Notes: generated by a model from the letters alone, not told the origin. A DNA stretch of 64,000 bases from Planctomycetota bacterium (GCA_002862085.1 PKCK01000063.1:62001-126000), one strand, 5' to 3'. Counted from the first letter of the stretch, positions 45,383 through 55,215 are shown. A program made the numbers and translations.

Positions 45383-47575
45383 ATGGTTCAGCCCCTGATC
45401 GGATTCCTCGCCTTCGCCGTCGGGATCGTCATCATCGCGATGGCGCCCGTGGTGGCGGTCTGGCTGGTCATCCAGGCCCTGAAGGCGCTCGGGAACGTCG
45501 CTCGTCTTCTCGGCGCAGCGTTCCGTCACGTCCTTCGATTCGTCACAGGGGTCGCCGTCGACTGCCTCCGGTTCGCTGGCAGCATCCTCACCGCTAGCGT
45601 CGTCCTGCCCCTGACCCTCGCGAACCTCGCGCTTCTCCGCTTTCCGGCGGTCAAGCACTACGGCGGAGCCGTCGAGGACGAGCTCGTGAGCGCCTTCGCC
45701 TGTGTCTACCGCGTCGCGATCGGGCACCCGATCCGGCTCCTCGGCCTCGACGCACTCACCGACGGACTCGAACGCAGGCTGCCCGAGCTTCTCGAGGCAG
45801 AGCCCGTGACCGGAGAGGTCCGCCGCGGAAGGCGCTCCAGCGTCCTCTCACGCGTCCGCACCGGCGGGAGATCCGGCGCGAACGGCATCGCGCTCCGGGG
45901 CGGTGACGTACCGTGCTTCGAAGGCTACGACCTCATCGAGGAGCTGAGTCCCGGTGGATCCGGGGCTCGCATCTTCACCGCAGCGCCCACCCCCGCGCGC
46001 GCAGCGCAGTGGAGGACCAGTCTCGACCCGGCCCCCTCCAAGGTTGTGATCAAGGCGTTCGATCTCGGCTACGGCTCGACCATCCCTCAGATCGTGCGCG
46101 AGAGCCGGTCGCTGGACGCCGCGAAGCGACTCGGACTCGTCCTCGATCATTCGCTCCAGGAGGACGCGTTCCATTACGTGATGCCCTTCGTCCCCGGCGT
46201 CGATCTCGGCACCGAGACGCGTCAGCTCCACGCCACGAACCACGGCGACGGACTCGACGCGGACCGGCTCCGTACCGTCCTCGGATACGCTCGTGACCTT
46301 TGCGATCAGCTGACCCGGTTCCACGCGGAGGGCCTCTGGCACAAGGACATCAAGCCGTCCAACCTCATGGTGGATGGGAAGTGTCTTCAGGTCGTCGACT
46401 TCGGGCTTGTGACGCCGCTGGAGTCAGCGCTGACGCTCACGACCCACGGCACGGAGTTCTTCCGCGATCCCGAGCTCGTGCGGCTGGCTCTCGCCGGACG
46501 GCGCGTGAAGGACGTGGACGGGATCAAGTTCGACGTCTACAGCGCAGGCGCGGTGATCTACTCGATGCTGGAGAACAGCTTCCCGGCGCACGGATCCCTC
46601 TCCTCCATCAGCAAGCCCGCGCCAGCGGCCCTGCGCTGGATCGTGAGGCGTGCGATGACGGACATCGACAAGCGATACGCGTCCGCGGAGGAGCTCGGTC
46701 GGGACCTGGATGTTCTCATCGCGGCCAACGAACCGCACGACGTGAAGCCCGCTGACCTGCCTTCCGTCGACGGAGCCACCCCTCCCCCGCGACCGTTCAT
46801 CGACGAGGCGCGAAGAACGTACCGCGTGCGTCGCGAGAGCCCCCTCGAAGCGCAAGAGCGAGCCAGCATGGTGAAGATCGAGACGCGCAGGGGGGAGATC
46901 GAACGCCGCCGCAAGAGAGGGCGCGGCATCCTCAAGGCCGTGGGCGTCCTGGCGATCTTCGGAGGACTCACCGCTGGCGTCCTCGAGTCGCGGGCCTACC
47001 GCGAAGCGCGCGCGCGCCCAGCCGTCGATCACGGCTCGTCAGTGGCTCCGGGCCCCAGGCTCGAGTCCACCACCGCTGCCCCGGCGCCCCCGATCGAGTC
47101 GGTCCTCCACGGGGCGGTGCTGGATGACCTCGCCCGTTTGCGCACGGGCCGCCGGGTGCTTCTCGTCGCGGACCCCGCGAATCCCGGGGTTCGCCGAGAA
47201 GCCGAGAGGGCGGCCGTGCTCATTCGCTCTCTCGGCCTCGCCCCTGTTGGATTCACCGGGGACGCGAGGTCCACGGTGGACCCCGAGAACGTCGCCACCC
47301 TCAGCGACGCCCTCATCGCACTGGAGCAGCGCCCGAGCGGTCAGACCGCACGGCAGTGCCTGAAGGAGTTCCTCCGCGAGGCATCGGAGCTCGACGCCGT
47401 CCTGCACCTGAGCACGGCCGCGCACGGCCGAGGACTTCGCACGACCCTGGAGATGGCGGCGCACGTGAACGCCTTCCAGGGGCAGCAGGAGCCCACGGAG
47501 AGACAGGCCTCGCGCGATAGGACGGAAGTGGGCCCGTCGGCGCTCAGTGCATGGCGTGGACGCACCTCACATTGA
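45383..47575 (+). CDS. Membrane-embedded Ser/Thr protein kinase with extracytoplasmic domain
   Basis: A 730-aa kinase with an unusual order: two N-terminal membrane helices (about 4-30 and 66-85), a kinase domain (about 178-440), a third helix near 516-535 and an extracytoplasmic C-terminal domain of about 190 residues. The kinase has a degenerate Gly loop (LSPGGSGARIF), VVIKAFDLG with the ATP-binding Lys, HKDIKPSN (catalytic Asp near 320), VVDFGLV and GTEFFRDPELV in the activation loop. HKD instead of HRD is compatible with activity. The C-terminal domain (LRTGRRVLLVADPANPGVRR and following) looks alpha/beta and is not recognised. Downstream of the sigma factor and probably its regulator. 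Confidence 0.87.
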   Translation: MVQPLIGFLAFAVGIVIIAMAPVVAVWLVIQALKALGNVARLLGAAFRHVLRFVTGVAVDCLRFAGSILTASVVLPLTLANLALLRFPAVKHYGGAVEDELVSAFACVYRVAIGHPIRLLGLDALTDGLERRLPELLEAEPVTGEVRRGRRSSVLSRVRTGGRSGANGIALRGGDVPCFEGYDLIEELSPGGSGARIFTAAPTPARAAQWRTSLDPAPSKVVIKAFDLGYGSTIPQIVRESRSLDAAKRLGLVLDHSLQEDAFHYVMPFVPGVDLGTETRQLHATNHGDGLDADRLRTVLGYARDLCDQLTRFHAEGLWHKDIKPSNLMVDGKCLQVVDFGLVTPLESALTLTTHGTEFFRDPELVRLALAGRRVKDVDGIKFDVYSAGAVIYSMLENSFPAHGSLSSISKPAPAALRWIVRRAMTDIDKRYASAEELGRDLDVLIAANEPHDVKPADLPSVDGATPPPRPFIDEARRTYRVRRESPLEAQERASMVKIETRRGEIERRRKRGRGILKAVGVLAIFGGLTAGVLESRAYREARARPAVDHGSSVAPGPRLESTTAAPAPPIESVLHGAVLDDLARLRTGRRVLLVADPANPGVRREAERAAVLIRSLGLAPVGFTGDARSTVDPENVATLSDALIALEQRPSGQTARQCLKEFLREASELDAVLHLSTAAHGRGLRTTLEMAAHVNAFQGQQEPTERQASRDRTEVGPSALSAWRGRTSH

Positions 47576-47976
47576 CGGCGCCAGCGCCAAGGACGAAAAG
47601 GGGGCCCCGGGCGCGTTGGCTTTCGCCAGTCACCCAGGGCCCGATCCGGACGCCACGCCGGTCTCAACGGCGCCCACCGGCCCGAGGCAGCCAGATCCCC
47701 CTCAGCATGGCCGAGGGAGGAACGGCGCCCACAAGGGCGAGGTGGCTGGCGTACGGTGTGCCGCCAACCGCTGCGCGATGAGGCGACACTCGCTTCCTTC
47801 CACCGCACCGATCGGTGGCGGCGAGAGGAACTTGCGCCTTTCCTCTTGTTTGTCAGCGTGTCGCATGCAGCGTTCAGCGTAAGTCGTTTCCTTGCAAAAG
47901 CCTCCGCACCCACGCCCGACCTCGAATACGCGCTGGCAGCCCGGGCCCGAGCCCGCGCCCCGAGGCGCCGCCGCGA
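47576..47976. other. 401-bp convergent intergenic region, no recognised feature
   Basis: Between the kinase and the MCE-domain gene, which converge. Contains an AT-richer patch near 47840-47910, a 12-bp palindrome CACCGATCGGTG (47806-47817) and a GC-rich repeat (CGGGCCCGAGCCCG near 47940). No ORF with a convincing start and no RNA gene seen. Confidence 0.4.
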
Positions 47977-49470
47977 TCACGGCGCCGGCACCACCGTGGC
48001 GCCATCGGCGGCCACCAGCAGCACACCGACCAGGCGACCGTCGCTTCGCGCCATCACGGCGGCGCCGTGCCAGTCCGCCGTCAGCGGAATGGACGCATCG
48101 ACCGCCATGCCGGCCTCTTGCTCGGACAGCCGACTGCTGGAGATCGCCAGGGGTGCACGTCCACCATCGCGGACGACGATGAGATCCTCCGGCGCTCTCA
48201 GCTCGCGCTGTTCCACCCTGGCGGCCCCGGCCTGCTCGAGGCGCAGGTCGGCCCAGGCATCCCCGAGCGATGCGGAGGAAAGGCTGCGGAGTCCGCCACC
48301 TGCATCGCGAACGCGCCCCTCAGCCTCCAGCTCCGCCATCGAGAACGTCCTGCCCGCCACGGCCAGCCTCGCCTGGCCATCGCGTGCGGCAGGGGGAAGC
48401 CTGAGCACATCGCTCGGCCCGACGAGGCCGCTCTCGGTCACGAGCAGCCAACCTGCACGCGCAGAACCTCTGCTGAGCACGCGCCCTTCACTCCAGGAGA
48501 GCGTCGCGCGCGCCATTCGAGGGAGGGCCGAACCCACGGGAAGAAGGTCGTTGCCGACGGGCAGTGCGGGTGCCCACCTCTCCCACTCCGGCTCGGGGTC
48601 CGCCGCCAGCACGAATCGCGTTCCGGCAGTCACCGCCGCGCCGGCGTCGATGGGCGTCGCCATGGAGATCCCGCCGATCAGCGCGGTACGCATCGAATCG
48701 AGGTCGAGCTGCAGGCCGGACGTCAGCGAGACGCCGAACTCGACGCCCCCGGTCTCCCAGAACACCGATCGCTCGCGAACGAGCTGCGCGTAAGCCCGTC
48801 GAATGCGCGCGCGGATCTCGACGGAGGACGCGTCGCTCGCGAGGCCGACGGAGATCACGCTCCCGATCCGGACGCCGCGATATGCGATGCCAGCGCCCGC
48901 CTGAAGGCCGAAGCGCACCGGAGCCTCCAGCACGATCTCGAGGCCCTGACTTCCACTCAGCTCGTCTTCCAGCGGGGCGACCGACAGAGCAGTGAAGTCC
49001 AGGTTCCGTGGAGAGCCATCAGGCCCCGGATGAAGCGAGATGTACTGCGCTCCGATGATCGTCTCCAGTCCCGACACGGCATCCAGAGAGAGCTGCGGGC
49101 GGACGATCCAGAAGAGAGTCCCCGCTCTCGCGAGCCCGGCCGCGTCCTTGCGCAGCAAGACCTCGATCTGAACCTCGTCCCCGTCCGCCGCCTCTTCGAT
49201 GGAGACACGTCGCACCTCTCCGACCTGCGTGCCGAGGTAGCGCACGGCATCGCCGCGGCCGATCCCGTGTCCGTGTTCGGCGCGGATCAGCACCGTGGGC
49301 CCGCGCTGCTGAAGCGCGCGCAGCGCGAAACCGATCGAGAGACCAGCGGCCGCGAGGGGTACGAGCCAGATGAGACCGGTCAGCCCGCGGGTCGCAGGCG
49401 CGTCCTCGATCAGGGCGGCAGGCGCCTCGGCCTCGCCCCCGGGGCTCTCCAGGTCAGGAGTCTCCCTCAT
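47977..49470 (-). CDS. pqiB: MCE-domain (PqiB/MlaD-like) membrane protein
   Basis: A 497-aa protein with one N-terminal helix (about 30-50, GLIWLVPLAAAGLSIGFALR) and at least two MCE domains: VLIRAEHGHGIGRGDAVRYLG, then TQVGEVRRVSIEE (about 58-100), and VRFGLQAGAGIAYRGVRIGSV (about 185-215). PqiB proteins form hexameric tunnels for lipid movement across the periplasm. The last 180 residues are beta-rich and unrecognised. The gene overlaps pqiA by ATGA, so the pair is a translationally coupled PqiAB-like system. No pqiC-like gene is visible. Symbol by family, not orthology. Confidence 0.82.
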   Translation of the reverse strand: MRETPDLESPGGEAEAPAALIEDAPATRGLTGLIWLVPLAAAGLSIGFALRALQQRGPTVLIRAEHGHGIGRGDAVRYLGTQVGEVRRVSIEEAADGDEVQIEVLLRKDAAGLARAGTLFWIVRPQLSLDAVSGLETIIGAQYISLHPGPDGSPRNLDFTALSVAPLEDELSGSQGLEIVLEAPVRFGLQAGAGIAYRGVRIGSVISVGLASDASSVEIRARIRRAYAQLVRERSVFWETGGVEFGVSLTSGLQLDLDSMRTALIGGISMATPIDAGAAVTAGTRFVLAADPEPEWERWAPALPVGNDLLPVGSALPRMARATLSWSEGRVLSRGSARAGWLLVTESGLVGPSDVLRLPPAARDGQARLAVAGRTFSMAELEAEGRVRDAGGGLRSLSSASLGDAWADLRLEQAGAARVEQRELRAPEDLIVVRDGGRAPLAISSSRLSEQEAGMAVDASIPLTADWHGAAVMARSDGRLVGVLLVAADGATVVPAP

Positions 49471-50135
49471 CGCGCTCCCTCCTCCGTCCGGATCGGCGTC
49501 TCTTCCCACAGGGCGTGGGGATCGAAGAGCGCGGTGGCGGTCAGGCTCAGGAGCACGACGAGCGTGAACGACAGCGCCGCCGGTCCAGGCTGGACATCCA
49601 CGAGGTCCCCGACCTTCACCCATGCCACGACGACCGCGACCAGGAGCACATCCAGCATGCCCCATCGCCCCGAGAGGTCGACGACGCGCCAGCTCAGACG
49701 GCGCGCTCGGCGCTGGAGGCTCTGGCGGCCGGCGGTGACCGCGATGAGTCCCCCGAGCTTGAGCAGCGGAAAGACGATCGAGCAGAGGAACACCACGGTG
49801 CCGACGAAGAGGTCACCGCCACGCAGGAGGGCGAGAGCACCCGACCAGATGCTGGCTTCGCTGGAGTGTCCCATCTCCTCGATCCGCATGATGGGAAGCG
49901 TCACCGCGGACGGGAAGAGGGCCAGCGCGGCGAACGAGACGGCCGTCACCCGCGCGGAGACGTGAGACGCGCTGCTGGAGCGAACGGAACGCGGTAGCGT
50001 CGTCCGGCAACGCGGGCAGCGCGCCACCTGGTGAGGCCCGAGTACGGCGACCCGCGAGACCAGTCCACAGCACGGGCAGGACAGGAGCCGCCCCTGGTGA
50101 CGACCTGCGACCGGGCCCGGCGGAGTGATCTTCAT
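49467..50135 (-). CDS. pqiA: PqiA-family membrane protein
   Basis: A 222-aa membrane protein. The N-terminus has a zinc-ribbon pattern SCPCCG...CPRCRT (about 19-45). Four helices follow: VTAVSFAALALFPSAVTLP, VGTVVFLCSIVFPLLKL, LDVLLVAVVVAWVK and FTLVVLLSLTATALF. It is a single PqiA unit (E. coli PqiA has two). Coupled to the MCE gene by ATGA. The ATG at 50135 is backed by a TATCAT box 6 nt before it. Function in phospholipid transport is inferred from PqiAB. Confidence 0.85.
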   Translation of the reverse strand: MKITPPGPVAGRHQGRLLSCPCCGLVSRVAVLGPHQVARCPRCRTTLPRSVRSSSASHVSARVTAVSFAALALFPSAVTLPIMRIEEMGHSSEASIWSGALALLRGGDLFVGTVVFLCSIVFPLLKLGGLIAVTAGRQSLQRRARRLSWRVVDLSGRWGMLDVLLVAVVVAWVKVGDLVDVQPGPAALSFTLVVLLSLTATALFDPHALWEETPIRTEEGAR

Positions 50136-50141
50136 GCGGGG

Positions 50142-50147
50142 ATGATA
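50142..50147 (-). promoter_or_regulatory. Putative -10 element (TATCAT) of pqiA-pqiB
   Basis: TATCAT, then CCCCGC, then ATG 50135 on the minus strand; 6-nt gap. Confidence 0.4.
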
Positions 50148-50196
50148 GGCCCGGCGCGAAGGCGTGCGAAGGCACGTCAGGCGCTGGACGGGTGCA

Positions 50197-52143
50197 TCAG
50201 CCACACGGATCGAGGTCCATCGACGCCTCGCCGCTGGGTCCTGAAACAGGAGCGCCGCGCGGCGCACCACGTCCCCGGGCAGTCCCGCCGCGTCGCCTGC
50301 CACCCCCGCCGCTGCGCCCGGCGCGCACGGCGGGGTGCGACTTGAATCGCGTGAGGAGGTCGGGCCGCTCAGCTGACTCGAGACCCTCCACGACGAATCG
50401 GTACGACTCCGGAGCCTTCCAGCGAACGAGCGCCTTCTGGATCTTCCGCTCGCGCTCCCGCTTCGGAACGTAGGTCTCGGTGAGCGTGATCGGGTCGACA
50501 CCGCACACGTACTGCACGTTCGCCCTGGTCATCGGCAGCGGAATGAACTCCTGAACCTGCTCGGGCGAGTAGTTCCGGCTGAAGAGTTTCTCGAAGAGCT
50601 CGACGGCATCCTCCACCGTGGTGCCGGGGTGGCCGACGATGAAGTAGTTCACGAGGTGCTGGTCGCGCCCCATGTCCTCGCACTTGGAGCGGTACTCGGC
50701 CTCGTAGTCCTCGTAGACCTCGAAGCGAGGTTTGTTCATCGCCTCGAGAACCCGGTCGGACGCGTGTTCGGGCGCGAGCTTCATGCGGCCCGGGACATGG
50801 TGTTCCACCAGCTCGTGGTGAAGGGGAAGCATGGCCCCGTCCTTCCCGCGGAGCATGTCGTAGCGGATGCCCGAGGAGACGAAGGCGTGCTTCACGCCCT
50901 GCTGTTCACGAACCAGGGACAGCAGCCGACGGTATCCCTCGGTCGTCTTGTCCAGGCGCAGGGCCGGGCACGGATCAGGCGTGAGGCAATCACGGCCCAG
51001 ACACGCTTCCCCCTTCTCCAGGAGCTTGCAGCCCAGCCCGTACATGTTGGCCGTCGGACCCCCGACGTCGGTGATCGTGCCGCGGAAATCGTGGTGTCCT
51101 GCGAGCGCCGTCACCTCCCGGAGGATCGACTCCTCCGACCGGGACTGGATGCTCCGCCCCTGGTGGAAGGTGATCGAGCAGAACGAGCAGTCCGCCATGC
51201 AGCCTCGATGGGTGTTGACGCTCCAGCGCACCGGCTCGAGCGCCGCCACGCCTCCACGCCCCGCGTGGTCAGGGTGCCACTCCCTCTGGTAGGGCAGGTC
51301 GAACCAGCGGTCCACCTCCTCCTGTGGCGCGGGCGCCGCGGGCGGGTGCTGGAGCACGAACCGGCCTCCGTGCTCCTGGGCGAGGACGCGGGAGGATGGG
51401 CTGTTCTCCTCCCGAACGGCGTTGAAGAGCTCGATCAGGAGGGACTCGTCCGCGGCGAGCGCCTCGAAACTCGGGACATGACGGGCAGCTTTCGGCACCT
51501 CGGCCTCGCGGACGTGCTCGCAGGTACCAGGGATGCCCCCGAGGGGCACGCCGTCACGTATACGCGCCGCGACCTCGACGATCTGGCGCTCCCCCATGCC
51601 CCACACGAGCAGATCGGCCTTCGAATCCACGAGGATCGAGCGTCGGAACCGTTCGTCCCAGTAGTCCCAGTAGGCGAGGCGACGGGGTCCGGCCTCGAGC
51701 CCGCCGACGATGATCGGAACCCCTCGGAAGTGATGGCGTGCCTTCGCGGTGTAAGCGATCGTCGCTCGGTTGGGCCGGCCTGTCTCACCACCGGGTCGGT
51801 AGACGTCGACACGCCGTTTCTTCTTCGCTGCCGTGTACCCGGTGACCATGGAATCGATGGTTCCGGCGGTCACTCCGACGAAGAGGCGGGGCGCGGGGAG
51901 GCGCTCCCAGCCGGGGGTCCCGTCATCGTCAGCGATCTCGGGGCAGTCGAGGATCCCGACCCTGTAGCCCTCCGCCTCGAGGACCCGTCCGATCACGGCT
52001 CCGCCGAACGAGGGGTGATCGACGTACCCGTCGCCCGTCACGAGGACGATGTCGAGCTCGTCCCAGCCGCGAAGCGCCATCTGGGACCGCGTCCGCGGCA
52101 GGAACCGAGCCAGATGCTCGTCGGCGTTCTCGGGCTTTGCCAT
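50197..52143 (-). CDS. YgiQ-family radical SAM protein
   Basis: A 648-aa radical SAM enzyme of the YgiQ (UPF0313) family. An N-terminal segment (about 30-270) with DIVLVTGDGYVDHPSFG and GVTAGTIDSMV precedes the radical SAM core, whose cluster motif is CMADCSFC (C-x3-C-x2-C, near residue 319). Downstream features include a second Cys group (GLGCKLLEKGEACLGRDC) and APEHASDRVL. The C-terminal 35 residues are low-complexity Gly/Arg/Pro. The family's reaction is not established. ATG 52143 is preferred to a TTG three codons upstream. Confidence 0.9.
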   Translation of the reverse strand: MAKPENADEHLARFLPRTRSQMALRGWDELDIVLVTGDGYVDHPSFGGAVIGRVLEAEGYRVGILDCPEIADDDGTPGWERLPAPRLFVGVTAGTIDSMVTGYTAAKKKRRVDVYRPGGETGRPNRATIAYTAKARHHFRGVPIIVGGLEAGPRRLAYWDYWDERFRRSILVDSKADLLVWGMGERQIVEVAARIRDGVPLGGIPGTCEHVREAEVPKAARHVPSFEALAADESLLIELFNAVREENSPSSRVLAQEHGGRFVLQHPPAAPAPQEEVDRWFDLPYQREWHPDHAGRGGVAALEPVRWSVNTHRGCMADCSFCSITFHQGRSIQSRSEESILREVTALAGHHDFRGTITDVGGPTANMYGLGCKLLEKGEACLGRDCLTPDPCPALRLDKTTEGYRRLLSLVREQQGVKHAFVSSGIRYDMLRGKDGAMLPLHHELVEHHVPGRMKLAPEHASDRVLEAMNKPRFEVYEDYEAEYRSKCEDMGRDQHLVNYFIVGHPGTTVEDAVELFEKLFSRNYSPEQVQEFIPLPMTRANVQYVCGVDPITLTETYVPKRERERKIQKALVRWKAPESYRFVVEGLESAERPDLLTRFKSHPAVRAGRSGGGGRRRGGTARGRGAPRGAPVSGPSGEASMDLDPCG

Positions 52144-52200
52144 GACCGTCAAGGCGGGGCCGCGCGACCGTCGGACGCGCTTCGGGAGGAGTCAATGCAG

Positions 52201-52256
52201 CGAGGCGATCCGCCGGGGAATCGCCTCGTCCTGCAGGGTCGGGCGCGGGCCCGACC
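52201..52256 (-). terminator. Tandem perfect hairpins after rpmH
   Basis: GGTCGGGC-GCGG-GCCCGACC (52237-52256, 8 bp) and CGAGGCGAT...ATCGCCTCG (52201-52228, 9 bp, 10-nt loop). In the direction of rpmH transcription they lie 39 and 67 nt past its stop. Neither has a T-run. Confidence 0.5.
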
Positions 52257-52294
52257 GGCGCTGCTGCGCGCCGTCTCTTGCGGCGCGACCGGCC

Positions 52295-52420
52295 TCAGAA
52301 ACTGCCGTGTCGGCTGCGGTGACGCTTGTTGACCTTGCGGCCACCGGCCGTGCGCTGGCGCGAGAGGAAGCCCGTCTTCTTGGCCTTCTTGGACTTGCTG
52401 TTGCGAATCTTGAGCTTCAT
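52295..52420 (-). CDS. rpmH: 50S ribosomal protein bL34
   Basis: A 41-aa, strongly basic protein. MKLKIRNSKSKKAKKTGFLS and RQRTAGGRKVNKRHRSRHG match bL34, including the invariant GF(x)xRxxTxxGRKV core. In most bacteria rpmH lies beside rnpA and dnaA; here it sits alone between fumC and the YgiQ gene. The ATG is preceded by a 38-nt leader with TATCCT at its upstream end (52453-52458 on the minus strand), a reasonable promoter. Tandem hairpins follow the stop. Confidence 0.93.
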   Translation of the reverse strand: MKLKIRNSKSKKAKKTGFLSRQRTAGGRKVNKRHRSRHGSF

Positions 52421-52623
52421 GTCGGTTCGAGTTCGGCGATCGAGCGGAACAGGATAGGCCGAGGAGGGGCTACGGGGGGGCCGCGAAAGGGCCAAAAACA
52501 CTGCTGGCGACGGACCGGGGCCGCTGCCCGCTCCCGCGATGGCGGCACTGCCTCGGGATCCTCGGCTGAACGGCCCCGGCCGCCCCGGCGCGCAGGGGGG
52601 GAGCGTCAGCCCTCGGCTCCGGA

Positions 52624-54030
52624 TCACGCGGGACCGGTCATATCCGACGGAACCACGGCCTCATCGAATTCCTCCGCGGTCATCAGGCCGAGTGCCGTGA
52701 CGGCCTCCACGAGAGTGGTCCCGTCGAGATAGGCCTTCTTGGCGACCTTGGCGGCGTTGTCGTACCCGATGTGCCGATTGAGCGCCGTCACGAGCATCAG
52801 CGACTGCTTCATCAGCTGGTCGATCCGGTCGGCGTCCACATCGAGCCCGCGAATGCAGTTCTCGCGGAACGAGTCGGCGCCGTCCGCGAGCAAGCGAATC
52901 GACTCGAGCACGTTGTGGATCATCACCGGCTTGAAGACGTTCAGCTCGAAGTTTCCCTGGCTACCGGCCACGCCGACAGCAGCGTCGTTGCCGATCACCT
53001 GCGCGGCCAGCATCGTCAGCGCCTCGCATTGGGTCGGGTTCACCTTCCCCGGCATGATCGACGATCCCGGCTCGTTCGCAGGGAGCTTCAGCTCGCCTAG
53101 CCCCGAACGCGGGCCGCTCCCCAGCAAGCGGACGTCGTTGGCGATCTTCATCAGGGCGCAGGCGATGGACTTGAGCGCCCCGTGGCAGAACACCAGAGCG
53201 TCGTGGCCAGCGAGCGCGCTGAACTTGTTCGGTGCCGTGATGAACGGGAGCCCCGTCTCCTCCGCCATCACCGACGCGAAGCGCTCCGCGTAGCCGGGGC
53301 GAGTGTTCAGGCCCGTCCCCACCGCCGTGCCTCCCTGGGCCAGCTCGTACAGGGCCGGAAGGGTCGCTTCGATCGCGCGGATCCCATCGAGGACCTGCTG
53401 GCGCCAGCCCGAGACCTCCTGGGACAGCATCAGGGGCGTCGCATCCTGGAGATGGGTGCGCCCGATCTTGACGATGTCCTTCCAGGCCGCCTCCTTGTCC
53501 TCGAAGGCCTTCACCAGCTCCGCGAGGGACGGGACGAGGGTATGAACGATCTCCTCCGCTGCGGCGACGTGCATCGCCGTCGGAAAGGTGTCGTTGGACG
53601 ACTGGGCCCGATTGCAGTGGTCGTTCGGATGGACCGGATCCTTCGAACCCATCTCACCACCGACCAGCTGGATCGCGCGATTCGAGATGACCTCGTTGGT
53701 GTTCATGTTCGACTGGGTGCCCGACCCGGTCTGCCACACCACGAGGGGGAACTCCGCATCGTGATCACCCGCGATCACCTCATCGGCCGCCTCGATCATT
53801 GCAGCTCGCACGTGGGGCTCGAGCATGTCGAGCTCGCCGAGCTCGTCGTTCACGCGAGCCGCGCACTTCTTCACGAGCCCCAGGGCCCGGATCATGGGGC
53901 GGGTGAAGCGCTGACCGCCGATCTTGAAGTTGCCCAGGGAGCGCTGGGTCTGGGCGCCCCAGAGGGCGTTGACGGGCACCTCGATCGGGCCCATGGAGTC
54001 GGTCTCGGTGCGGGTGGGGATCGAGGACAT
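52624..54030 (-). CDS. fumC: Class II fumarate hydratase
   Basis: TCA cycle: fumarate to malate. The 468-aa protein has the family signature [15 protein letters not shown], the [20 protein letters not shown] segment, [19 protein letters not shown] and [18 protein letters not shown]. It is of normal length. A good Shine-Dalgarno (AGGAG, 54042-54038) lies 7 nt before the ATG, in contrast with most genes here. mdh, the next TCA enzyme, is 1.2 kb upstream on the same strand, separated by one opposite-strand gene. Confidence 0.97.
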   Translation of the reverse strand: MSSIPTRTETDSMGPIEVPVNALWGAQTQRSLGNFKIGGQRFTRPMIRALGLVKKCAARVNDELGELDMLEPHVRAAMIEAADEVIAGDHDAEFPLVVWQTGSGTQSNMNTNEVISNRAIQLVGGEMGSKDPVHPNDHCNRAQSSNDTFPTAMHVAAAEEIVHTLVPSLAELVKAFEDKEAAWKDIVKIGRTHLQDATPLMLSQEVSGWRQQVLDGIRAIEATLPALYELAQGGTAVGTGLNTRPGYAERFASVMAEETGLPFITAPNKFSALAGHDALVFCHGALKSIACALMKIANDVRLLGSGPRSGLGELKLPANEPGSSIMPGKVNPTQCEALTMLAAQVIGNDAAVGVAGSQGNFELNVFKPVMIHNVLESIRLLADGADSFRENCIRGLDVDADRIDQLMKQSLMLVTALNRHIGYDNAAKVAKKAYLDGTTLVEAVTALGLMTAEEFDEAVVPSDMTGPA

Positions 54031-54125
54031 CGCTGCGCTCCTGGGAGGACTCGTGCGGGCCCGGATTCGGGCCTCCTGGGAAAGGGCTCTGGCGGCCCGT
54101 GATGGGGCGATCGATGGCAGGAGAC

Positions 54126-54131
54126 TACCAT
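54126..54131 (+). promoter_or_regulatory. Putative -10 element (TACCAT) of the PqqB-like gene
   Basis: TACCAT lies 6 nt before ATG 54138. It decides this start over two earlier in-frame ATGs at 54099 and 54114. Confidence 0.4.
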
Positions 54132-54137
54132 CGCACC

Positions 54138-55202
54138 ATGCCTGACGCTCCTCAAGGGAGACACCGCGCGGTCCGCTTCCTCATCGCCAGTACGCTGGGA
54201 ATCGCCGCGGCGGCTTTCGCTGGGTCCTGCAGTCGGACGGAGGGATCCGCTCGGCCGACGACGCTGCAGGATGCAGGCGTGGAGCCGGGCAGCCCTTACG
54301 TTGTCGTCCTCGGGACGGCTCAGGACGGCGGCCTACCGCAGATCGGCTGTGGGCGGGAATGCTGTACCGCGGCGCGCCGCGATCCAGACCTGCGCCGGCT
54401 GGTGACGAGCCTGCTCGCGGTCGACCCCGTCGCCGATGCGAGGTACCTCCTCGACGCGAGTCCGCACCTGCCGGAGCAGGTCGAGCGCGCGCAGCCCTTC
54501 GGGGTCCGCTCGGCGACCAGTGATCGGCCCGCCCTGTTCGAAGGGATCTACGTCACACACGCCCACCTCGGTCACTACGCGGGGCTCGCCTATCTGGGGC
54601 GAGAGGCCTACGGCTCGGCGGAGACGGTCCTTCACGGGACCCCGAGCCTGCTCGGCTTCCTGAAGAGCAACGGCCCCTGGAGTCTCCTCTTCGAGGCTGG
54701 CCACCTCCGCGGAGAGCCACTTCCGGTGTCGGACACGAGCCCGGAGGAGAGAGTGCCGACGGACTTCAGGCAGGACGAGCAGAGCAACTCCCTGGCGATC
54801 AGTGCCTTTCAGGTTCCCCATCGCGGCGAGTTCAGCGACACGGTCGGCTTCCTCATCGAAGGACCGGCCCGCTCTCTTCTCTACATCCCCGACATCGACA
54901 AGTGGGAGCGCTGGGACGTCCCCATCGAGGACTGGATCCGCGTGGTGGACTACGCGCTCCTCGACGGAACCTTCTTCGGGCCGAGTGAGCTACCCGGGCG
55001 GCCGATGAGCGAGATCCCCCACCCCTTCATCGTCGAGTCCATGCAGCGACTCGGAGCGCTTCCGGCGGCCGAGAGGGCCAAGGTCCACTTCACGCACCTG
55101 AACCACTCGAACCCTGCGGCGGATCCGCGAAGCCCGGAGGCCCAGAGAGTGCGCGACGCGGGCTTCACCATCCTCGAGGAGGGGCAGATCTTCCCGCTCT
55201 AG
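54138..55202 (+). CDS. Exported PqqB-like metallo-beta-lactamase-fold protein
   Basis: A 354-aa protein. A signal peptide ends FAGSCS, a weak lipobox (Cys 31). The mature part opens [20 protein letters not shown], as in PqqB-like proteins, with a Cys cluster (CGRECC, 71-76). The metal-binding motif is HAHLGH (141-146), with Gly where typical MBL enzymes have Asp. Later segments [12 protein letters not shown] and FTHLNHSNP supply further His residues. No pqq genes are nearby. It is probably a hydrolase or metal-binding protein; PQQ synthesis is unlikely. Convergent with mdh (13 bp between stops). Confidence 0.78.
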   Translation: MPDAPQGRHRAVRFLIASTLGIAAAAFAGSCSRTEGSARPTTLQDAGVEPGSPYVVVLGTAQDGGLPQIGCGRECCTAARRDPDLRRLVTSLLAVDPVADARYLLDASPHLPEQVERAQPFGVRSATSDRPALFEGIYVTHAHLGHYAGLAYLGREAYGSAETVLHGTPSLLGFLKSNGPWSLLFEAGHLRGEPLPVSDTSPEERVPTDFRQDEQSNSLAISAFQVPHRGEFSDTVGFLIEGPARSLLYIPDIDKWERWDVPIEDWIRVVDYALLDGTFFGPSELPGRPMSEIPHPFIVESMQRLGALPAAERAKVHFTHLNHSNPAADPRSPEAQRVRDAGFTILEEGQIFPL

Positions 55203-55215
55203 AGTCGTCTCGGTC

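Noticed and set aside
47806-47817. 12-bp palindrome CACCGATCGGTG as an operator
   Set aside because: Too short, between convergent genes with no promoter needed there, and common by chance in this base composition.
54138-55202. Reading HAHLGH as a dead metallo-beta-lactamase site
   Set aside because: The Gly in place of Asp seems to belong to this PqqB-like group, so it is not good evidence of inactivation.
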